In this document: positions 62,701-64,000 of the stretch, in pieces
Numbering within the stretch: the first letter of the stretch is position 1
How the letters are laid out: each line of letters starts with the position of its first letter
DNA from: Antedon mediterranea
Taxonomy: Eukaryota > Echinodermata > Crinoidea > Comatulida > Antedonidae
Length of the DNA stretch: 64,000 nt
Reading direction: 5' to 3'
NCBI RefSeq assembly: GCF_964355755.1
Contig: NC_092674.1
Span: 23,028,001 to 23,092,000 of the forward strand
The notes under the pieces: generated by a model
Told to the model about the DNA's origin: nothing
The model's input: the letters and a program-made list of their open reading frames with translations, nothing else
Database searches by the model: none
Translations under genes and position numbers: made by a program

Positions 62701-64000
62701 GGTAGTTTGCGGTTGTACTAACCATCTCTGTCTCTTCATAATCTGTCTTTCCTTCTCGTCGTTCACGAGCCTACCAAGAAAAATATCAAAGGTCAAACCC
62801 AGTGAAGCACAAGAAAAAATGATGCAACCAACTATCATTATTTACTATTATTCTATATTTATTCAATATATTTGAAAATATGAAAAAAAAAAAAAACAAT
62901 AAAGAAAATTCATATTTACACTAGGAAAAATTATTTTAGGGCACGGCATAAAAAAAAAGAAATTATTTCACAATGCTTGGTTTGCTTTCCTCTGCCGTAA
63001 AAAAGGGCGTTATTAACTATGTGGATGCACTGTAGTTGATTATATTTTAAACCAGGATTTACCCTTCAATATACCATTCAATATAACCTTCAATATACAG
63101 TAAAAATTCAACATAACATTCAATATAACATAACATACCCTATCCCTGTATCTCTTAGCAAGTTCAGCTTCTCTCTCAGCTTCCTGCTTCTTCAACTTAG
63201 CATAGAATCTGAAAAATAAATAAATGAAAATCAAATAATGTCAATAACGTAATGTTATTCTAGTAGTAAAATAAAGAAATGATTTATTATATTTATTTCT
63301 AACATTAGAAAATAAAACAAAAAGCAACAACGAGCAAAATAGAAGGTTAAGATGTTGATACTTACATTTTTCTTTTCCTTCGCTTTGCTCGAGGATCATC
63401 ATCTTCGTTATATTCCCTGGGGACACTATGATTAAAAAAATAAGTTTTAAATTTAACAGTCAAGCCGATTTGTGAATGACTAGATATATCCCTTTTACCT
63501 TGATCTTACTTTTCCTATACTGTATGGGTAATATTTATGTGGTCTTCAAGCTTATAATTTTTTAATCCCTGATAAAAACTAGCATCTTTAGCACTTTGGT
63601 AGATATGTGCGCTTAACAAATCTTATTATATTACAATTTGTAACAGTGGTCCAACCCAATCAACAATTCTAGATACATACGATTGACCATGAGTCTACAG
63701 CTTCATTTTTAATTGAAGTGCTTTGGTTGAATCTCCTTTTATGTTGGTATTCAGACAAGGCAGTGTCAACTATGTGATTACAGTTCACTATAGTCAAAGT
63801 CGACCTTGTGTATGGGCACAGGGGGTGTGCCAACCATGTTGATAAAATACTTGATTAAATGGTGAACTGTGCCGATAGCAAAAAAAACTATATGCACAAA
63901 AGACTGTGCCTTGTATTGAACAGAAAGTAATAGCAAACCTTGTTTTGTGTTCTCGCGATTTTGAAGACGAAGATGACATTGATGATGGTGGTGCTTCACC
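53717..64000 (-). CDS. IK: RED/IK spliceosomal protein (partial, N-terminus outside)
   Basis: Minus-strand exons in transcript order: 64000-63939 (cut by window end), 63425-63366, 63208-63139, 62770-62676, 62207-62093, 61443-61358, 61023-60956, 60355-60192, 59586-59478, 59278-59230, 58852-58687, 58537-58451, 57917-57862, 57650-57624, 57419-57354, 56592-56526, 56162-56074, 54483-54372, 54124-54087, 53753-53717 (stop 53719-53717). The 20 exons give 1623 nt and 540 residues in one unbroken frame; human RED has about 557, so some 45 N-terminal residues are missing. Diagnostic stretches: REYNEDDDP, YRDRAREERREG-like, ERNELFLPGRMAY, DIPTTVIRSKADCPTME, NDIVINKLTQILSYLRQG, SYAECYPG, GNKKGPLSRWDFETQ, MSEGRKTRR. 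The family's long RE/RD repeat is reduced to a short charged region (about 293-348). Known: RED acts with SMU1 in the spliceosomal B complex. One intron is AT-AC. The first poly(A)-like hexamer after the stop is ATTAAA (minus strand of 53356-53361). Confidence 0.95.
53778..53965 (-). repeat. Repeated CATTGTGAAATAATC motif in the last IK intron
   Basis: On the + strand GATTATTTCACAATG occurs near 53845 and 53936 (each preceded by CAACAG; spacing about 92 bp) and as GATTACTTCACAATG near 53778. A fourth relative, TTATTTCACAATGC, lies near 62966 in another IK intron. Degenerate direct repeat of unknown origin. Confidence 0.5.
55124..56051 (-). mobile_element. Harbinger-like non-autonomous element, copy 2
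   Basis: 928 bp, inverted relative to copy 1 (39745-40669) and alike along its whole length. Ends CGCCCGTATTCTTAAACCGG and ...TTTAAGAATATGGGCG; flanks TCA (55121-55123) and TAA (56052-56054), best read as a mutated 3-bp TWA duplication. The 36-codon frame (minus strand, 55649 down to the stop at 55541-55539) is intact, with a few substitutions. It lies in the IK intron and its edge is only 22 nt past the 5' splice site of exon 56162-56074. Confidence 0.65.
56753..56916. mobile_element. MITE, TA-flanked family, copy 4
   Basis: 164 bp, the best-preserved copy: AAGCTCTGTCTACACTATCA at the left and TGATAGTGTAGACAGAGCT at the right form an inverted repeat of about 30 bp that continues into ACTTTATGTGACAAAAA. 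It lies in the IK intron between exons 57419-57354 and 56592-56526. Confidence 0.8.
57624..57650 (-). other. IK: 27-nt IK microexon
   Basis: Encodes K/S-D-R-H-E-D-K-R-S (shared codons at both ends). Entered by the AT-AC intron (or, 9 nt later, by an in-frame AG at 57643-57642) and left by a GTAAG donor. Phase 2 in and phase 2 out, so its use keeps frame with SRGKHRGG in the next exon. Confidence 0.75.
57651..57861 (-). other. IK: U12-type AT-AC intron in IK
   Basis: 211-nt intron. Its 5' end is ATATCCTTTT, an exact match to the minor-spliceosome AT-AC donor consensus. Its 3' end is ...TTATATAC, and TCTTTAAC (57669-57662) fits the U12 branch point, with the branch A 12 nt from the end, inside the short window these introns need. 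No GT donor in this region gives the correct phase. Confidence 0.85.
60622..60890 (+). mobile_element. L2/CR1-like LINE 3' end
   Basis: The + strand frame 60622-60798 (58 codons, stop TAG) ends KFGAVMWNKLHFEIKEQ...LKHLF, the W-N-x-L-x-x-x-I-K pattern of LINE C-termini. It is followed by TAAAGCGCTTTGTTTATT and GTGCTATATAAAT, the characteristic 3' tail of this clade. It lies in an IK intron in antisense orientation. Confidence 0.55.

Overview
This is an AT-rich invertebrate animal nuclear genome window. It has spliced genes with GT-AG introns, long introns, and many inverted-repeat (MITE-like) elements, LINE and SINE fragments and satellites. I infer an invertebrate deuterostome such as an echinoderm, but the sequence alone does not fix this. 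All gene calls come from reading exons by eye. Splice phases were checked by hand across every exon of the four genes, and they join without a frame break.

Layout: 1-9017 holds no exon I recognise. 9018-25082 (+) carries the last 17 exons of a FREM2-like extracellular matrix protein: Calx-beta domains, the conserved C-terminal region, a furin-type site, one membrane span and a C-terminal PDZ ligand. The N-terminal two thirds lie outside the window. 27668-29503 (+) is a complete four-exon, 300-residue short-chain dehydrogenase of the SDR16C / 17-beta-HSD11/13 type, with a TATA box just upstream. 31718-41309 (+) is a complete two-exon RAB33 GTPase whose 8.9 kb intron is full of mobile elements. 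41310-53716 is a repeat-rich intergenic block. It contains a small minisatellite inside a terminal-inverted-repeat element, a C-rich tract, a 4.5 kb 18-bp minisatellite with a roughly 1.1 kb higher-order period, and a palindromic satellite. 53717-64000 (-) is the RED/IK spliceosomal protein gene: 20 exons in the window, with the N-terminus outside.

The four genes do not form an obvious pathway. FREM2 is a basement-membrane adhesion protein, the SDR is a membrane-anchored retinol/steroid/lipid-droplet type oxidoreductase, RAB33 acts in Golgi/autophagy traffic, and RED/IK is a spliceosome B-complex factor. RAB33 and IK are convergent across the satellite block.

Most notable: an AT-AC (U12-type, minor spliceosome) intron next to a 27-nt microexon in IK; a dispersed terminal-inverted-repeat family whose internal unit has expanded into minisatellites, including the 4.5 kb higher-order array; a Harbinger-like element of about 925 bp inserted inside one member of that family, with a second inverted copy 15 kb away starting about 22 nt past an IK 5' splice site; and a perfect 40-bp inverted repeat in the RAB33 intron.
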